Below are positions 4,725 through 6,631 of a stretch of 6,631 bases of DNA, piece after piece. The stretch is from Candidatus Heimdallarchaeota archaeon (GTDB lineage: Archaea; Asgardarchaeota; Heimdallarchaeia; JABLTI01). The stretch's first letter is position 1. Each line of letters opens with the position of its first letter. Under the pieces are notes generated by a model. The model had not been told where the DNA came from. It saw only the letters and a list, made by a program, of their open reading frames with translations, and did no database searches. The stretch covers positions 1-6,631 of the forward strand of contig DAOVHJ010000150.1 in the NCBI GenBank assembly GCA_030671945.1, read 5' to 3'. The position numbers and the translations under genes were made by a program.

Positions 4725-5816
4725 ATGACTATCCGTAAAACCAAACTGTTCATCATTCTCACCATAATTTCATTTATGTCTTCGAATCTAATTAATTCCA
4801 ATTATACAGAATCAAGAGTACAAGTAAACAATAATGATTTTGCACCTCAAATGCAGAGTATCTCTACATTAAATCCAACATCAATTCAAAACGAAACTTT
4901 ACTAGCACACAATATGAAAGTAAAAATAAATTCAGATAATTCGCTCAAAGTCACCTCAACCTTTGTTCTAGCAAACAATAATAGTCAACCATTAAGCTTT
5001 TTTGCTGTTGAAATAAGTAAAAATATTACCTCTGTATTTTCATTTGACCCCATTGGTTCTTTGAGTTTTTCATGGGTTATTAACCAGTCAACGGGAAGCT
5101 TGATCAATGTTTCAATGCGTTATCCTTTGTTTCCAAGTGAAATCTATGTTTTCGCAATTTCGTACCAAATTGATAATGTAATCTATATTGTTCAGGAACC
5201 CATAGAATATTATGGATTGGATTTTGAAACCATTCATCCTCGGTCTACTGAAGTCTTCGATTTAGAGATGTGTTTACCTAGTGAAAGTGGTCTTCTTGAT
5301 CAAAGTCCCCCAGAACCTGTCTATCCTCATCCAAATAGAGTTCTTGAAGAAGATGGGACTGTAAAAATAAATTGGATCTTGGAAGATAGAGATTTAGATG
5401 ATAATGATGTTTTCCTCATCAGATTTGTTGCATCAGGAACTGCAATTGATTCTGGGTCAAATCTAAAACCATTATTCTATATCTTAACTTTATTAGCTGG
5501 AATATTACTAGGTTCTCTCACTTTGTTCTTGATTTATAAATTGAAATTTAAACCAGCTGAAAGTCAATTAGTCAGTTCTTTACTAACCAAAACTGAACAA
5601 GAAGTCATTAAGGCAATTAATCAAGATGATGGAGTTTCTACACAAAGAAGGATTTGCGAAAAAACAGGTTATTCAAAATCTAAGGTTTCTCAAATACTCC
5701 TCAAACTTGAGCAAAGAAATGTTCTCGTTCGTGAACGCTGGGGACGAACCAACAAAGTAACAATCACTGCTCCAACCTTCAAGACCATCGGTATATCTAA
5801 AGAGAAAACTGAATGA
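4725..5816 (+). CDS. B2: membrane-tethered winged-helix transcriptional regulator, paralogue of B1
   Basis: The 363-residue protein repeats the B1 layout: signal peptide (about 1-25), extracellular domain (about 55-240), membrane helix (about 249-271), cytoplasmic linker and wHTH (about 283-350). Over residues 281-350 it matches B1 at 53 of 70 positions without gaps. The recognition helix (YSKSKVSQILLKLEQ) differs only by conservative changes, and the wing core RERWGRTNKV is identical. The extracellular part is much more divergent but keeps DPIGSLSFSW (108-117), MRYPL (131-135) and the spacing to the membrane. There are five to six N-x-S/T sequons outside. AGGTG (4710-4714) is a good ribosome-binding site 10 bases before the ATG. 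The protein should bind DNA sites similar to those of B1 while responding to a different external signal; this is inference. No kinase or receiver domain is present. Confidence 0.9.
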   Translation: MTIRKTKLFIILTIISFMSSNLINSNYTESRVQVNNNDFAPQMQSISTLNPTSIQNETLLAHNMKVKINSDNSLKVTSTFVLANNNSQPLSFFAVEISKNITSVFSFDPIGSLSFSWVINQSTGSLINVSMRYPLFPSEIYVFAISYQIDNVIYIVQEPIEYYGLDFETIHPRSTEVFDLEMCLPSESGLLDQSPPEPVYPHPNRVLEEDGTVKINWILEDRDLDDNDVFLIRFVASGTAIDSGSNLKPLFYILTLLAGILLGSLTLFLIYKLKFKPAESQLVSSLLTKTEQEVIKAINQDDGVSTQRRICEKTGYSKSKVSQILLKLEQRNVLVRERWGRTNKVTITAPTFKTIGISKEKTE

Positions 5817-5840
5817 TTTGCTTTAGCTGTTTATTCATTA

Positions 5841-5848
5841 TTTATATC
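5841..5848 (+). promoter_or_regulatory. Possible TATA box for the hydrolase gene
   Basis: TTTATATC lies 63-70 bases before the ATG at 5911 in the 94-bp gap after B2. A start near 5871 would give a leader of about 40 bases. It makes the hydrolase likely to be transcribed separately from B2, although read-through is possible. Confidence 0.3.
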
Positions 5849-5855
5849 AATAATC

Positions 5856-5861
5856 TTTTTT
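5856..5861 (+). terminator. T-run terminator after B2
   Basis: Six consecutive T residues lie 40 bases after the B2 stop codon, with no evident stem. This is a plausible archaeal T-tract terminator that closes the A-B gene block, though it would sit downstream of the putative hydrolase TATA box. Confidence 0.3.
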
Positions 5862-5910
5862 AGATTCAATAGAACTAATACTTAGAAATTAGACTATGGG
5901 TTGCCTACAA

Positions 5911-6631
5911 ATGAGTGAGAAAAAACAATTCCCTATTATTCCTGGTGCTGAACCTTTTCGTTTGAAAGCAAAAGGTCCGAAAGTTCTTCTTATTCATGGT
6001 TTTACCGCAACACCAACTGAAGTAAGACCAATTGGAGATTATCTATACAAGAAAAAATGTGATATTTACTCAGTTTTAGTGCCTGGTCATGGAACTGCTC
6101 CCGAGGATTTACAAACAAAGAAGGCAGTAGATTGGCAGAATTCAATAACTGAGATTTTCGATGAAAATAATGGTTTCGATTTTGTGGTTGGATTCTCAAT
6201 GGGTGCTTTACTTGCTGCTCAAGCAGCTATTGATTTTGAAAATCAACTAAAGGGATTGGTTATGATCTCAACTTTTCTAAAAATCAAACCAAAGATTCTC
6301 TCTCAAGTTGCTTTTCTTTTTCCAGTAATGAAATACATAAAACCATATTTCTCTAAGAGTGCTGAAACTGCACAATTCTTCAAAGATAATAATCTCATCA
6401 GCTATCTCAAATATCCCATGAGTGCTGTCCATGAGGCCGTGAAACTCTCAAAATACACTCAGAGAAAGGTCTTATCTCAAATTACAATTCCAACTTTAAT
6501 TATCCAAGGCGAAAAAGATGACCGTGTAGATCCCAAAGGTTACAAAATACTTCAGAAATTGATTCCCGCAGAAGACAAAGAAATAGTGCTTCTACCAGAT
6601 TCTCAACACATAGTCTCAGTAGGACCTGATA
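5911..6631 (+). CDS. Alpha/beta-hydrolase, carboxylesterase or monoacylglycerol lipase type (3' end outside window)
   Basis: The 240 visible residues carry the whole catalytic set. HGFTATPTEVRPIG (29-42) holds the oxyanion-hole HG motif typical of Est30-like carboxylesterases. VPGHG (57-61) is the usual following loop. GFSMG (94-98) is the nucleophile elbow with Ser96. GEKDDRVDP (200-208) supplies the acid, probably Asp203, and SQHIV (231-235) the catalytic His233. The cap region between about 120 and 185 is hydrophobic and Lys-rich, suited to acyl-ester substrates. There is no signal peptide, so it is probably cytoplasmic and cleaves short- or medium-chain esters or monoacylglycerols. Only the last helix should be missing. 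An in-frame ATG at 5896, just after a TAG, would add MGCLQ; 5911 is preferred because MSEKKQFPI is a more natural start, though neither has a strong ribosome-binding site. Confidence 0.9.
   Translation, partial: MSEKKQFPIIPGAEPFRLKAKGPKVLLIHGFTATPTEVRPIGDYLYKKKCDIYSVLVPGHGTAPEDLQTKKAVDWQNSITEIFDENNGFDFVVGFSMGALLAAQAAIDFENQLKGLVMISTFLKIKPKILSQVAFLFPVMKYIKPYFSKSAETAQFFKDNNLISYLKYPMSAVHEAVKLSKYTQRKVLSQITIPTLIIQGEKDDRVDPKGYKILQKLIPAEDKEIVLLPDSQHIVSVGPD

Noticed and set aside
2336..5816. B proteins as two-component sensor kinases
   Set aside because: There is no HisKA, HATPase or receiver motif; the cytoplasmic part is only a wHTH with a short tail.
6002..6199. Leftward open frame inside the hydrolase
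   Set aside because: It is antisense to the catalytic core of a clear alpha/beta-hydrolase, so it is a shadow.

Overview
This is an AT-rich window (roughly one third G+C by eye) that looks archaeal. The genes have short Shine-Dalgarno sequences (GAGG, AGGTG), several are preceded by TATA-like boxes rather than bacterial -35/-10 pairs, and two of them encode single-pass membrane proteins with a cytoplasmic winged helix-turn-helix (wHTH), an architecture common in archaea. The lysine-, asparagine- and isoleucine-rich proteins and long intergenic gaps would fit an Asgard-type archaeon, but that placement is an impression and not a demonstrated result.

Layout: (1) the 5' end of an unidentified leftward gene (1-116); (2) a rightward small soluble Rieske [2Fe-2S] protein (307-642); (3) a leftward, convergent glyoxalase/VOC-fold protein (697-1053) whose promoter contains a 16-bp perfect palindrome; (4) four rightward genes arranged A1-B1-A2-B2 (1247-5816); (5) the start of a rightward alpha/beta-hydrolase (carboxylesterase/monoacylglycerol lipase type), cut off by the window end (5911-6631).

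The centre of interest is region 4. A1 (325 aa) and A2 (321 aa) are paralogues of an unrecognised surface-protein family: signal peptide, large extracellular part, C-terminal membrane anchor with a short basic tail. B1 (371 aa) and B2 (363 aa) are paralogues of a membrane-tethered regulator: signal peptide, extracellular beta-rich domain, one membrane segment and a cytoplasmic wHTH. The A-B pair has therefore been duplicated in tandem. The extracellular parts have diverged a lot, while the DNA-binding domains remain about 76% identical with nearly the same recognition helix.

Both A genes share a promoter block (AGATTGTTTAAA, 12 nt, CTATATA, at identical spacing). The A2 promoter alone carries three TTGAACC repeats at an exact 11-bp period just upstream. 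A reasonable model, which is inference, is that each A protein works with its B partner at the cell surface and that the B wHTHs read similar DNA sites, possibly in their own promoters. No intergenic gap exceeds 300 bases; the gaps are described in the promoter, repeat and terminator entries.
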